Shown here: positions 53,827 to 62,218 of the stretch, piece after piece
Layout of the letters: each line of letters opens with the position of its first letter
Position numbering within the stretch: position 1 is the stretch's first letter
NCBI GenBank assembly: GCA_947090765.1
Contig: OX352322.1
Coordinates: 2,003,501-2,067,500, forward strand
DNA from: Pseudomonas sp. MM223
GTDB lineage: Bacteria; Pseudomonadota; Gammaproteobacteria; Pseudomonadales; Pseudomonadaceae
Direction of reading: 5' to 3'
DNA: 64,000 bases
Position numbers and translations under genes: made by a program
The notes under the pieces: generated by a model
The model's input: only the letters and a program-made list of their open reading frames with translations
Told to the model about the DNA's origin: nothing
The model's database searches: none

Positions 53827-53876
53827 CTGCTCTATTCAAATTGCCATACTTTCGAGGGTTGTCAAATTTGGATGCT

Positions 53877-53905
53877 AAAAAGCCCGCTTTCCAGCGGGTT
53901 TTTAT
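53877..53905. terminator. Bidirectional terminator between mob2 and the rep2 leader
   Basis: AAAAAGCCCGCT-TTCC-AGCGGGTTTTT, A-run and T-run on both sides, right after the relaxase gene end. Confidence 0.85.
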
Positions 53906-53921
53906 TATCTAATGGGTTTGA

Positions 53922-55760
53922 CTATTGATACGGGCCGTAAGGGTCTTGGAACGGGCTTGGTGGCTTAGGCTTTAGAAGTCTTCTCTTTCTGGCTTGCTTC
54001 GCCTGCTCGGCTTCTTCCTTGTCAAACTCAACCACTTGTTTGCTTGTGAAGGTGTCGGATGCCCAAAGTTTTACCTTGTCGGTAATTCCTAATGTTGCTT
54101 GGGTATGGTCTAAACCTTGTTCTTTGAGTTGCTCCGTAACGTTAAATAGATAGTCCTTTCGTTTCTCTTTACCCAAACGGCTAGCCATTTCATAGGTGTT
54201 TTCTCGTAATCTCTTATAGTATTGCTCTGGATTCTCGTCGAGCCTACGGGCTTCAAGTATTCGATCCACCAAAATGTCAAAACGTTTCATCAAAGGCTCA
54301 AGCTGTTCCTCGTATGCCTTGATTGCTTTTTCCAAGACGGTTTTTCTGTTAGTGTCCTCTTTGATTTTCTTGCGTAGTTCATTCAGTTCTTTTGTCATTC
54401 TAAATTTCATGGTTTTGAAATTAGATGACAGCTCTGCAGTCTTTGTGGTTTTTTCCGTTATTTCGTCGTCTAATTTCTGCTTTTGACTATCTAACTCGGC
54501 ATTTTCTTTTCTCTGCTCGCTGGCCTGTATTTCCAGAGTCTGAATGGTTGCCTTATAAGTGGCTACGGTGCTTCTCAGGTCTTTTATTGTTGTGTTTAGG
54601 GTGACGGCAGTGGCCCTTTGCTCGATAAGTTCGACCTCCTTCGTGGTTAGTTCTTGCTGCAGATTTTCTATCTGTCTGGTGTAATAGTTGTGGCTACGCT
54701 CACTTTTCGGTTTTTTGGCTTCCTGCTCAACTTTGCTTACAAATTCTTGATGCTCTTTAGATTTTGGTAGGAATTTGGCTTGTAAGCCATATGCAGCGGC
54801 TAAGCTGTTAAAGTGCTCATAGAAAGCCACCTGCATTACTTTTGACTTCCATGATTCGCGTGCTCGGATAAACCTATGGTTCTGCTTTTCCTCACTACGG
54901 TTGGGGAGTTTGAAGTCTTCTAATTTCGGTGGTTCTGATATCTTGTCAAGTCGAGCCTTATTCTTCGCGTAGTATTGCGATGCGAACTCAAATTCTTGGG
55001 CTGAAAAATCATATTTCCCAGTTTTCATATTTTGAAGGTCAAGGAAGGCGTGGACGTGGTTTGTGGTTTCGTCCAAGTGACTGAACGAAAATAGAATGTC
55101 GTTGTTGGGGAAATTCTTTTGGTAGAACTGGTGCAAGGCTTTCTGTAGCAGGTCAGTGTAAGCCTTGGTTATTGCCAGTTTGTTGGGTTCAGGGATTACA
55201 AGGATGATCTCTTTAACCCTGTTGACCGTCCTTGATACGGCTCGATCTGGTGCGTTTTGCTCGATCTCTCGCTTCTTGGTGGTGTAGTTCTCCAAGAGGT
55301 CGATACGTTGGGATATACGGCTGATTTTGTGCTGATTGAGTAGGGCGGCGTAGTCTCCGACTACCAGCGGCCTTTCTCCCTCCATAACCGATGTGACGTA
55401 TTCTTTTATCTCTGTGGGTTCGGTTGCGTTGATGAATTTAACCAGCTTGGATTTTAGTTTTCTCAGTTTTTCTTTTTCTGAAGCTATTTCATCAGACGCT
55501 TCTGTTTCTTTAAGTTTGGTTTGTAGTTGGTCGTTGAAGTCGGCCAGTAATTGCTCTGCCAATTCTCTCGTTAGTATCTGTTCAATACCACCCACAATGG
55601 CGATATTGGGGTGCGGTGGGTTGGGGTTGAATTCAAAGTCGTCATACTCGTTTTGGTCCAGTCTAAGCGAGTGCTTCAACGAGCTGTCCAGCCCCTTCAG
55701 GTTGGAGTAATTCCTATCTCTTTTGGTCAGTGTAATTTCCTTCAAGTTGGTATCATTCAT
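53922..55760 (-). CDS. MOBV-type relaxase (mobilization protein) of element 2
   Basis: 612 aa. The ATG at 55760 (MNDTNLKEITLTKRDRNYSN) follows GAGGATAAA as in element 1; a longer frame to 55841 overlaps the oriT side. N-terminal SSLKHSLRLDQ matches the element 1 SLRHSLR, and the relaxase histidine motif is textbook: FSFSHLDETTNHVHAFLDLQ (HxDExxxHxHaF of Mob/Pre), then KTGKYDFSAQEF. The C-terminal third is a long coiled coil (VATYKATIQTLEIQASEQRK, about 395-500). Should nick oriT for transfer by a helper plasmid or ICE. Confidence 0.85.
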   Translation of the reverse strand: MNDTNLKEITLTKRDRNYSNLKGLDSSLKHSLRLDQNEYDDFEFNPNPPHPNIAIVGGIEQILTRELAEQLLADFNDQLQTKLKETEASDEIASEKEKLRKLKSKLVKFINATEPTEIKEYVTSVMEGERPLVVGDYAALLNQHKISRISQRIDLLENYTTKKREIEQNAPDRAVSRTVNRVKEIILVIPEPNKLAITKAYTDLLQKALHQFYQKNFPNNDILFSFSHLDETTNHVHAFLDLQNMKTGKYDFSAQEFEFASQYYAKNKARLDKISEPPKLEDFKLPNRSEEKQNHRFIRARESWKSKVMQVAFYEHFNSLAAAYGLQAKFLPKSKEHQEFVSKVEQEAKKPKSERSHNYYTRQIENLQQELTTKEVELIEQRATAVTLNTTIKDLRSTVATYKATIQTLEIQASEQRKENAELDSQKQKLDDEITEKTTKTAELSSNFKTMKFRMTKELNELRKKIKEDTNRKTVLEKAIKAYEEQLEPLMKRFDILVDRILEARRLDENPEQYYKRLRENTYEMASRLGKEKRKDYLFNVTEQLKEQGLDHTQATLGITDKVKLWASDTFTSKQVVEFDKEEAEQAKQARKRRLLKPKPPSPFQDPYGPYQ

Positions 55761-55823
55761 TTTATCCTCAGTAATGGGTTGGCTTTTTGCTCTTGGCTTT
55801 TGCTTCTGTCTTGCCGACAAGGC

Positions 55824-55881
55824 ACCTGCGTTAACCGTCACATCTTTTGCGTAGCAAAAGTGGGATGGTTAACATAGCAGG
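55824..55881 (-). other. oriT candidate of element 2
   Basis: Minus strand: left arm ACCTGC-TAT-GTTAACC (TAT bulged), 7-nt ATCCCAC, hairpin TTTTGC-TAC-GCAAAA, spacer GATGTGAC, right arm GGTTAAC-GCAGGT. Same architecture (bulged outer stem, 7-nt spacer, 6-bp/3-nt hairpin) and same distance before the relaxase gene as in element 1, with different bases. Confidence 0.6.
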
Positions 55882-56100
55882 TATGTTTAAGGGCTTCTTT
55901 AAATACTTGAACCATATACACATATTTAACCATATAAAAAATGTATATCAAGCATGACGGTGCTAGCTATGAAGTCGTGTGAGTGATGCGTACGTGATGC
56001 GTGGGGGTATACTTGCGTGTGCGTACTGGGCAACATACTAATTTGATATCTTTGCTTTTGATTTCAAATGGTTAGATAGCTGTATGTACTGTTAGCAATA

Positions 56101-56140
56101 TCGCGTGCGGGTATGCGTGCGAGCGTAGCAATGCACGCGA
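56101..56140. repeat. Inverted repeat in the recombinase-relaxase gap of element 2
   Basis: TCGCGTGC at 56101-56108 and GCACGCGA at 56133-56140, perfect 8-bp arms around 24 nt containing further GCGTGC/GCACGC-like pieces. The surrounding 55882-56253 region has no gene; it also has GGGGTTA/TAACCCC arms (56174, 56214) just after the recombinase stop. Confidence 0.45.
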
Positions 56141-56253
56141 AGGGAAGGGTTTAAAGCATCTGTGGTGTGAAAGGGGTTATGGTCGTGGAAGGTCACCCCT
56201 GAATTTTAATGAGTAACCCCTCAAAAAATGTCGATTTAAGAGGGGTGTTTTGT

Positions 56254-57453
56254 CTATTTGATGATGTGGGAAAGATCTGGGATGCCAAAGGGAGCTAATG
56301 GGTCGGTATAGCGGAATCCGTAACCGGTGGAAAGAGACGTTTTATCATCATCTTTTAGCTTGGCAATAAGATGGACTCTGTTGGTTTCTTTGTGCCAACC
56401 AACTTCGAGGATTATTCCACGGCTGACGATGAACGTGTTGAGCTTTAGTCTACCATTTTCTGTCTCATATAAATCTATGATATCTTTGGTGGTGGTAATT
56501 TTGATAGATTCTGATTCGATCGCCAACGCCCCTTCGAGTTTTTGAATTTCGCTTTGAAGGTCTGTGATGCGAGCTTCTATGTCTGCGATTCGCTTGATAA
56601 AAGTCTTGGGGATGAGTCCTTCAAACTGAGCGAGAGAAGCTTCTAACATCTCCAATGTATTTCTTTCGGTCGATAATAGAGCCTTGCGGGTTCTGATTTC
56701 TTCTTTTGGTGCGGAAGTATCACGGACGGAAAAGAAGCGGCTAAATGCGTCGTTCACGGTGTCCATCTGTTTGTATTGGTCTTGGCTGAACCAAGTAAAG
56801 TCCAATCGCTTCTTGTCTGTCCGTTCGTCAATGTAGCGGTTTTGGTTCAATTGCTCGATAAAAGCAAGGAAAGTACCGAATACAAGGTCGAATCTGATAC
56901 GGTTGTGGCATTCGCATACACGCTCTGCTTTGTTGGCACATACAAGGTATGCGTAGTGCTTATCGCCAACTCTTTGGAGGTTAAATATCATCCCGCATTT
57001 GTGTTCGTGACACTGAATGGCGTTGCGAAAGATGTTGAAGTGGTGTTTGGTGCGTCTACCTTTTCCCTGACCCGTAGAGCGGGTTTTCATTGCGGCTATG
57101 GCCGCGTCAAAGTCGCTTTCCTCAATGATTTTTGGGAAATATCCGGGGACGTATCGGTCCAAGACTCGCCCGCCGTTTTCCTTGCGACGTTGCAAGCGAA
57201 GGGCACCGATAGGGCTTCGGTTGTTGATGAGGTGAAGGACTGACGTTCTGGTCCAACGGCGTTTGGAATACTGGTTGATGGTTTTGATGCACTCCAACAC
57301 TCCAACGTGTTTGAGCAAGCTGAAAATGTGACGGATCTCGGCGGCTTCTTCATCGACAATTACAAAGGTTTTGGCTTTTTCATCGTATCGGAAGCCGTAA
57401 GGGCAACGTTTACCGATTACGCTGCTTTCGGCAGCGTCTCTTTTTTTACCCAT
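56254..57453 (-). CDS. Serine recombinase of element 2, DNA-binding/coiled-coil part (frame 2)
   Basis: 399 aa if started at the ATG 57453, but better read as the C-terminal part of one recombinase whose catalytic part is 57417-57920. Contains the Recombinase domain (SVIGKRCPYGFRYDEKAKTF, like ITKRCPFWISF in element 1; RRWTRTSVLHLINNRSPIGA), a zinc-ribbon (IQCHEHKCGMIF ... CANKAERVCECHNR), and a coiled coil (about 255-310). The ATG overlaps the upstream frame by 37 bp. Without the catalytic domain this piece alone could bind but not cut DNA. Confidence 0.85.
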   Translation of the reverse strand: MGKKRDAAESSVIGKRCPYGFRYDEKAKTFVIVDEEAAEIRHIFSLLKHVGVLECIKTINQYSKRRWTRTSVLHLINNRSPIGALRLQRRKENGGRVLDRYVPGYFPKIIEESDFDAAIAAMKTRSTGQGKGRRTKHHFNIFRNAIQCHEHKCGMIFNLQRVGDKHYAYLVCANKAERVCECHNRIRFDLVFGTFLAFIEQLNQNRYIDERTDKKRLDFTWFSQDQYKQMDTVNDAFSRFFSVRDTSAPKEEIRTRKALLSTERNTLEMLEASLAQFEGLIPKTFIKRIADIEARITDLQSEIQKLEGALAIESESIKITTTKDIIDLYETENGRLKLNTFIVSRGIILEVGWHKETNRVHLIAKLKDDDKTSLSTGYGFRYTDPLAPFGIPDLSHIIK

Positions 57454-57920
57454 GCTGATTTGAGGCGTTTGCTCTTGGTGTCGCTTTCTTCGTGTGCTCG
57501 CTTGGCGATGACCCCCACAAGGATGAGCGTTTCAAGGTCACGGGTGGGGTCGTCGTAGGAGTAGGTTTTATTGTCAAAAACGGTGTGGAGCCGCACACCC
57601 TTTTTGAGAATCGACTGGATGAGGTCTACCGAGTCCGTGAGTTTCTGGCGGGTGAGACGGTCGATGGATTCAACGATGATGTAATCGCCACGCTCGATCT
57701 CGCCGTTTTCGATTCTGTCCAAAAGGCCTTTGAGTTGGCCGATCCGGGCGTTTGCACCCCGGAAGGCACTGATACCCTTGTCAATGACCGTTTCGACCAC
57801 TGGGATGCCCGTAGCCTCTGTAAACGCTTGTAATGGGGTGGTCTGACGGTCGTGGCTGTCGCGGCCTTCTTCGCCTTGCTCGGCGGTTGACCATCTGACG
57901 TAAGCGTATGCCTTGGGCAT
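57417..57920 (-). CDS. Serine recombinase of element 2, catalytic part (frame 1)
   Basis: 167 aa. Resolvase domain: MPKAYAYVRWSTAEQGEEGR (nucleophile Ser11), SAFRGANARIGQLKGLLDRI, DYIIVESIDRLTRQKLTDSV, and the E helix start VIAKRAHEESDTKSKRLKSA. It then ends WVKKETLPKAA in the wrong frame. Reading -1 after GTA AAA AAA gives WVKKRDAAESSVIGKRCPYG, joining smoothly to the second part. It starts 51 bp from the att core, as an integrase should, and lies downstream of the bvgS-like promoter in the same direction. Confidence 0.85.
   Translation of the reverse strand: MPKAYAYVRWSTAEQGEEGRDSHDRQTTPLQAFTEATGIPVVETVIDKGISAFRGANARIGQLKGLLDRIENGEIERGDYIIVESIDRLTRQKLTDSVDLIQSILKKGVRLHTVFDNKTYSYDDPTRDLETLILVGVIAKRAHEESDTKSKRLKSAWVKKETLPKAA
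57441..57447 (-). other. Seven-A slippery run joining the two recombinase frames
   Basis: Minus strand GTA AAA AAA GAG: the heptamer A-AAA-AAA allows a -1 slip to ...AAA AAA AGA GAC. Either a programmed frameshift or slippage site, or simply the place of a one-base deletion (eight A would restore one frame). Confidence 0.6.
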
Positions 57921-57970
57921 GGACTGGCTCCGGGAAAAATGCTGGACGTTAGTTTATTAGAAAATAGCGT

Positions 57971-59509
57971 ACCTTTGTCTTCAGGCGAGATGCTCAGCAA
58001 TGCCTTGTCGAGGATCGACACCATCGCCTGTGACGGGGTGCTGGTGGCCATGGCGAAGTTGGCGGGTTCGCTGCCGACCGTGGTGCGGATGACCAGCCCG
58101 GGGTTGCTGGCCAAGGCATGGTTGGCGTCGATCAGCGTGGTAATCACCGCATCGACGGCACCGCTATTGAGCAATGCCATGGAATAGAATGGGCTTTCAG
58201 TTTCGACCCAGCCGATTTTCGGGTAGTGGCGGGACAACATGGCGTCCATGGCGCTATAGCGGGTAATGGCAACCCGATGCCCCTGCAACTGTTCCAGCGT
58301 GCTCAGGGCCTGGTCGTCCTTGCGGCCGACCAGCACGAAGGCGCTTTCCAGGTAGGGCCGGCTGACCTGCAGGTCATCTTCGGGAACCCCGCCAGTGGCC
58401 AGTGCGGCAATCACATCTGCGCGGCCATCCTTGAGGCGGGCGATCATGTCGGCAATGCCGCTTGCACGCTGCACATCAAAGCGCAAGCCGGTGCGCAGGC
58501 TGATGAACTCCAGCAGGTCGGCAGTGATGCCGCGAAAATGCCCCGAGCCGTCGAAATACGACAGCGGCGCAGCCGTATCATCGATCGTCACGCGCATCAC
58601 CGGGTGGTCTTGCAGCCAGTGTTCCTCGGCATCAGTCAGTTGCAGCTTGCGGTCGGTCAGCAGCAGGTCGCTGCCGGCGCTCCAGCGTTTGAAGATGCTG
58701 GCGCGCAGGGCCGGGGTCTGGCTGTCGAGTGTGGCGTTCACCAGCGCCAGCAGCAGCGTGTCCTGCTGGCGCACGGCAAAGCCGAAACCGATGGCCTCGT
58801 GCTGGCCGAAATTGGCCATGCGCAGGCGCGGCAGGTGGCCGCGGTTGAGCAGGTAGTGGGTGGAGATGGTGTCGCCGATGTACACGTCGGCCTGGCCGAA
58901 CGCTACGGCGTTCAAGGCTTGGCTGGAGGAACCAAAGGCCAGTAGCTCGGCCATGGGGTAGGTGCTGCGAACCTCCTGTTTGGGCAGGTAATGGTAAAGC
59001 ATGCCCAGGCGCATGCCAGTCAGGTTCATGTCGAGCGCCCGGCTTTCGTCTTCGCGTGTTACCAGCACCGGTTGGTCAATGGCATACGGGTGCGACAGCG
59101 CCAGGCCGTCGCTGGCTGCTTCGTAGCCATTGGCGGTGCCAAGCAGGTCGATATCGCCATGCCTGAGCGCCTCCACCGCCGCCTGCCGGCTGGGGAAGCG
59201 CAGCACCCGTACGGGTAACTGCAGGGCCGTGCCGATCAGGCTGGCGTACTCGGCGGTGAGGCCCTGGTAGTCGCGGCCGCCACTGGTGATGTCGAACGGC
59301 GGGTAGTCTGGCGCCGACGTGCCAAGTACCAGTTCCTGGCGGCCTTCGAGCCATTGACGCTGATCCGGCGTGAACGTGGGTTGGGTTGGCTTGGCCGACG
59401 AACGCGCCAGTAGCGTATAGGACGAGGTCTCGCGATAGGTGGCCTGCGCTACGCCGCTGAGCAGGAGCAGGGCGAGCAGCAGGTGAGCGACAGGGCGCGC
59501 CATGACCAC
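57971..59509 (-). pseudogene. BvgS/RocS-like hybrid kinase, part 1 of 3 (two periplasmic binding domains)
   Basis: 5' part of the kinase. Signal peptide MVMARPVAHLLLALLLLSGV (cut after AQA), first SBP_bac_3 domain (about 45-270: LVLGTSAPDYPPFDITSGGR, GDIDLLGTANGYEAASDGLA) and second (about 285-505: VMRVTIDDTAAPLSYFDGSG, FRGITADLLEFISLRTGLRF). Ends LLSISPEDKG at the element 2 core; the frame goes on 115 codons into the element and stops at 57626, so a secreted 627-aa double binding protein without TM may be made. Starts 2 bp after the response regulator gene, same operon. Confidence 0.9.
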
Positions 59510-59511
59510 CC

Positions 59512-60135
59512 TCAGACCAGCGCGTTGCGTTTGGCCATTTCGATCAGGTCAACCAGCGTACCGACCTGAAGTTTGTGCATGAGGCGCTTCTTGTAGGTGC
59601 TGACTGTCTTGCTGCTGAGGAACATGCCTTTGGCAATTTCCTTGTTGCTGCGGCCTTGGGCGAAGAGTTGCAGCACCATCAGTTCACGGTCATTTACCTG
59701 GCGGAAAAGTTGCAAGTCGGTATCGGCTGTCTGGTTGTGCTTTATTGCCTGGCTGGGGAAATAGTTGTAACCGGCCAGTACCGCCTTGATTGCACTGAGC
59801 AGTTCGCTCAGGTCTTCCTGCTTGCACACATAGCCTGCGGCGCCGGAATGCATGCAACGCACGGCAAACAATGCGGGAGACTGTGCGGTCAATACCAGTA
59901 CCTTCAATGGCAGGGCCATGGCCTGGAAGCGGGAAAGCACCTCCAGCCCGTCTAGCTTGGGGATGCTGATGTCGAGGATGACCAGGTCGGGAGCCGCTTC
60001 ACGAATCATCTGCATGGCATCAACGCCATTGTCCGATTCGCCGACAATCTTGTAATTCTGGTTTTCCAGCAACATACGGACGGCCAGGCGGATGACAGGA
60101 TGGTCGTCGACAATAAATATGGAATGCATGTTCAA
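59512..60135 (-). CDS. NarL/LuxR-type response regulator, BvgA/RocA-like
   Basis: 207 aa. Receiver (SIFIVDDHPVIRLAVRMLLE with Asp pair; phosphorylation site DLVILDISIPKLDGLEVL; SALFAVRCMHSGAAGYVCKQ-like region) and LuxR HTH (NDRELMVLQLFAQGRSNKEI, AKGMFLSSKTVSTYKKRLMH). Paired with the downstream BvgS/RocS-type kinase (2 bp apart), which is now broken by two elements, so this regulator has lost its cognate sensor. Its promoter (60136-60414) would still be active and drives transcription toward element 2. Confidence 0.9.
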   Translation of the reverse strand: MNMHSIFIVDDHPVIRLAVRMLLENQNYKIVGESDNGVDAMQMIREAAPDLVILDISIPKLDGLEVLSRFQAMALPLKVLVLTAQSPALFAVRCMHSGAAGYVCKQEDLSELLSAIKAVLAGYNYFPSQAIKHNQTADTDLQLFRQVNDRELMVLQLFAQGRSNKEIAKGMFLSSKTVSTYKKRLMHKLQVGTLVDLIEMAKRNALV

Positions 60136-60414
60136 CTTCCCTGCGGGCGATTGAGGGGGACAGCCGGCACCTTATCGCAGTTGGAAGTCGTCGGGCATGC
60201 GAGGAAGGGCGATTCGCCCTTTATGGGAAATGGCTTACAAGATAAATCAAAACGGGCTACGAAATTTGAGTGTGTGACCCAATTTCAAAGCGTGATCGGT
60301 AACTTTTCGCGGACTTTTATTCGTGCTGTTTAACTTGTCGTCAATATATGTAGGAAGTTTCCTGCAATGCGCGGTGCAGCTCCGGCTCAATGGCCGTGGC
60401 TGCACCGACGCGCG

Positions 60415-61746
60415 TCAGGTGGGGCTGGAGCGCCCGGTCATTTCACGGGCCATTTCGCTGGCATAGCTGTCGGTCATCCCGGCGATGAAGTCGATCATGC
60501 GCAGGAACGCGCTGTGCAGCGAGGCGTGTGGGTCCGGGGCGTTATTGCCGATCAGGTCCAGTACCCGGCGGCTCTTGAACGAGGGGGTACGCCCGCCGTG
60601 CTGTTCGAGCGCTGCGCCGCAAAAGGTGTTGAGCAGAATCTCCAGGGTGGTGTAGGCGCCGATTTCGTGCAGGGTCTTGCGCTTGTCCTGGAAGATCTTG
60701 TTGCGTGCCATGTCCTTGGCCTGCAGCACGCAGCGCTTGGCCGGGCCGTGCATGTGCTCGACCAGGTCGCCCGCCAGGTGCCCGGCGAGCAATGCCTGTT
60801 GCTGCTCGACGAACGCGTGGGCAGCGGCGTTGGTCAGGTGCTCGATAGCCTTGCCGCGCAGAATCGCCAACTTGCGCCGACGGGAATCGCGTGGGCCGAG
60901 CTGGCGGTAGGTTTCTGGCAGGTCCTCGCCGACCAGGTCAAGCAGCAGTGCTTCGACCTCGGCGTATTCCAGCAACTCCATTTCCAGGCCGTCTTCCAGG
61001 TCGATCAGCGCGTAGCAGATGTCATCGGCGGCCTCCATCAGGTACACCAGCGGATGGCGCGCCCAGCGCTGCTCTTCCAGTTGCGGCATGCCGAGCTTGC
61101 GGGCGATCTGTTCGAGCAGAGGCAGTTCGCTCTGGTAGCTGCCGAACTTGTGCTTCTTGTAGCCCAAGGCGTCGGCGTGGCGCGCGCTCCAGGGGTATTT
61201 GAGGTAAGTGCCGAGGGTGGCATAGGTTAGCCGGGTGCCGCCGTCGAACTGGTGATACTCCAGCTGGGTGAGTACGCGAAAGCCCTGGGCGTTGCCCTCG
61301 AAATTCAGGAAGTCGGCCCGCTCGTCGTCGCTCATGTCATCCAGCCAGCCACGCCCGGCGGCCTGCTGGAACCAGTGGCGGATGGCGTCCTCGCCGGAGT
61401 GGCCGAATGGCGGGTTGCCGATGTCGTGGGCCAGGCAGGCTGATTGCACGATCATCCCCAGGTCGCTGGGTGCGCACCAGTCGGGCAGGTTGTCGCGCAG
61501 GGTTTCGCCGACGCGCATGCCCAGCGAGCGCCCGACACAGCTGACTTCCAGCGAGTGGGTCAGCCGCGTGTGGATATGGTCGTTGCTGGAAACCGGGTGC
61601 ACCTGGGTCTTGCGCCCGAGGCGGCGGAAGGCGCCGGAGAAGATGATGCGGTCATGGTCTTTGTGGAAGGGGCTGCGCCCGAGTTCATCGGCGCTGTAAA
61701 GGGCTTTGCCCAGGCGTTCGCGGGTGAGCAGGGTGTGCCAGTCCAA
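60415..61746 (-). CDS. dgt: dGTP triphosphohydrolase-like HD phosphohydrolase
   Basis: 443 aa dNTP triphosphohydrolase. TTG start at 61744-61746 ([20 protein letters not shown]) with AGGAG eight bases upstream; no ATG fits, and the longer frame to 62061 crosses the neighbouring gene. HD-domain residues are visible: [20 protein letters not shown] (first H), [20 protein letters not shown] (HD), and the later [20 protein letters not shown] (D). C-terminal half as in dgt-type 1 proteins ([20 protein letters not shown]). Single gene followed by the response regulator. Confidence 0.92.
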   Translation of the reverse strand: MDWHTLLTRERLGKALYSADELGRSPFHKDHDRIIFSGAFRRLGRKTQVHPVSSNDHIHTRLTHSLEVSCVGRSLGMRVGETLRDNLPDWCAPSDLGMIVQSACLAHDIGNPPFGHSGEDAIRHWFQQAAGRGWLDDMSDDERADFLNFEGNAQGFRVLTQLEYHQFDGGTRLTYATLGTYLKYPWSARHADALGYKKHKFGSYQSELPLLEQIARKLGMPQLEEQRWARHPLVYLMEAADDICYALIDLEDGLEMELLEYAEVEALLLDLVGEDLPETYRQLGPRDSRRRKLAILRGKAIEHLTNAAAHAFVEQQQALLAGHLAGDLVEHMHGPAKRCVLQAKDMARNKIFQDKRKTLHEIGAYTTLEILLNTFCGAALEQHGGRTPSFKSRRVLDLIGNNAPDPHASLHSAFLRMIDFIAGMTDSYASEMAREMTGRSSPT

Positions 61747-61781
61747 GGCGCAGTCTCCTGTAGTTCGAAGGCAGCAGCATA

Positions 61782-61871
61782 TCCTGTAGGCGCCGCCTTG
61801 TGCTGCGAAGAGGCCCGTTTGATCGGTGCGTCGCCGGGCCGGCCTCTTCGCAGCAAAAGGCTGCTCCTGCA
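61782..61871. repeat. Inverted REP-like pair (class 2)
   Basis: CTGTAGGCGCCGCCTTGTGC at 61783 and inverse CAGCAAAAGGCTGCTCCTGC ending 61870, with AGAGGCCCG / CGGCCTCT arms; slightly degenerate members, between dgt and the YqjK-like gene. Confidence 0.7.
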
Positions 61872-61888
61872 TAAGGAACGAGCAGTGA

Positions 61889-62218
61889 TCAGGGGCGGCG
61901 TGTGCCTTGCAGGTACAGGCGCACCAATGGCAGCAGGCTGCTGCCCAGGCGCACCAGGCGCGCCAGGTTACCGCTGCGCACGCCCTTGCCGGTGAGGAAA
62001 CCCAGCGCCACCACGGCGCCAATCCCCCACAAAGGCGCATGCTTGATTCCCAGCCCTTCATGCAGCGAGCTGCCCATGCCGCGCACGCGGCGCAGCGGTT
62101 CCATCAGCTGGCCGGACTCATGGCGGATTTCCTGGCGGTGCATTTCCATGCGCAGGCGCAGCAGTGCTTTGCGCAGTTCGCGCGGGTTACGGGTGTTTGG
62201 CAGTTGTGGCAGGCTCAT
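61889..62218 (-). CDS. Small conserved protein of the YqjD-E operon
   Basis: 109 aa, [20 protein letters not shown], basic and helical at the N-terminus ([20 protein letters not shown]), with a hydrophobic stretch ([16 protein letters not shown]) and a terminal basic helix ([20 protein letters not shown]). Position and character match YqjK-like proteins. Its ATG overlaps the upstream stop (ATGA at 62215-62218), so translation is coupled. Confidence 0.65.
   Translation of the reverse strand: MSLPQLPNTRNPRELRKALLRLRMEMHRQEIRHESGQLMEPLRRVRGMGSSLHEGLGIKHAPLWGIGAVVALGFLTGKGVRSGNLARLVRLGSSLLPLVRLYLQGTRRP

Larger units (their letters stand above)
46566..57976. mobile_element. Element 2: second ColE2-type mobilizable plasmid integrated by a serine recombinase
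   Basis: About 11.4 kb, AT-rich, flanked by ACCTTT direct repeats (46566-46571, 57971-57976) and, just inside, inverted TTTTCTAATAAA (46569-46580) and TTTATTAGAAAA (57953-57964). Order from the right end: serine recombinase in two frames, oriT-like fold, MOBV relaxase, ColE2 rep (broken by IS66), oriV, then unknown genes. Opposite orientation to element 1: the recombinase end faces the 5' part of the kinase, so the response-regulator/kinase promoter can read into recombinase and relaxase. Gene content parallels element 1 but sequence identity is low. Confidence 0.85.
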
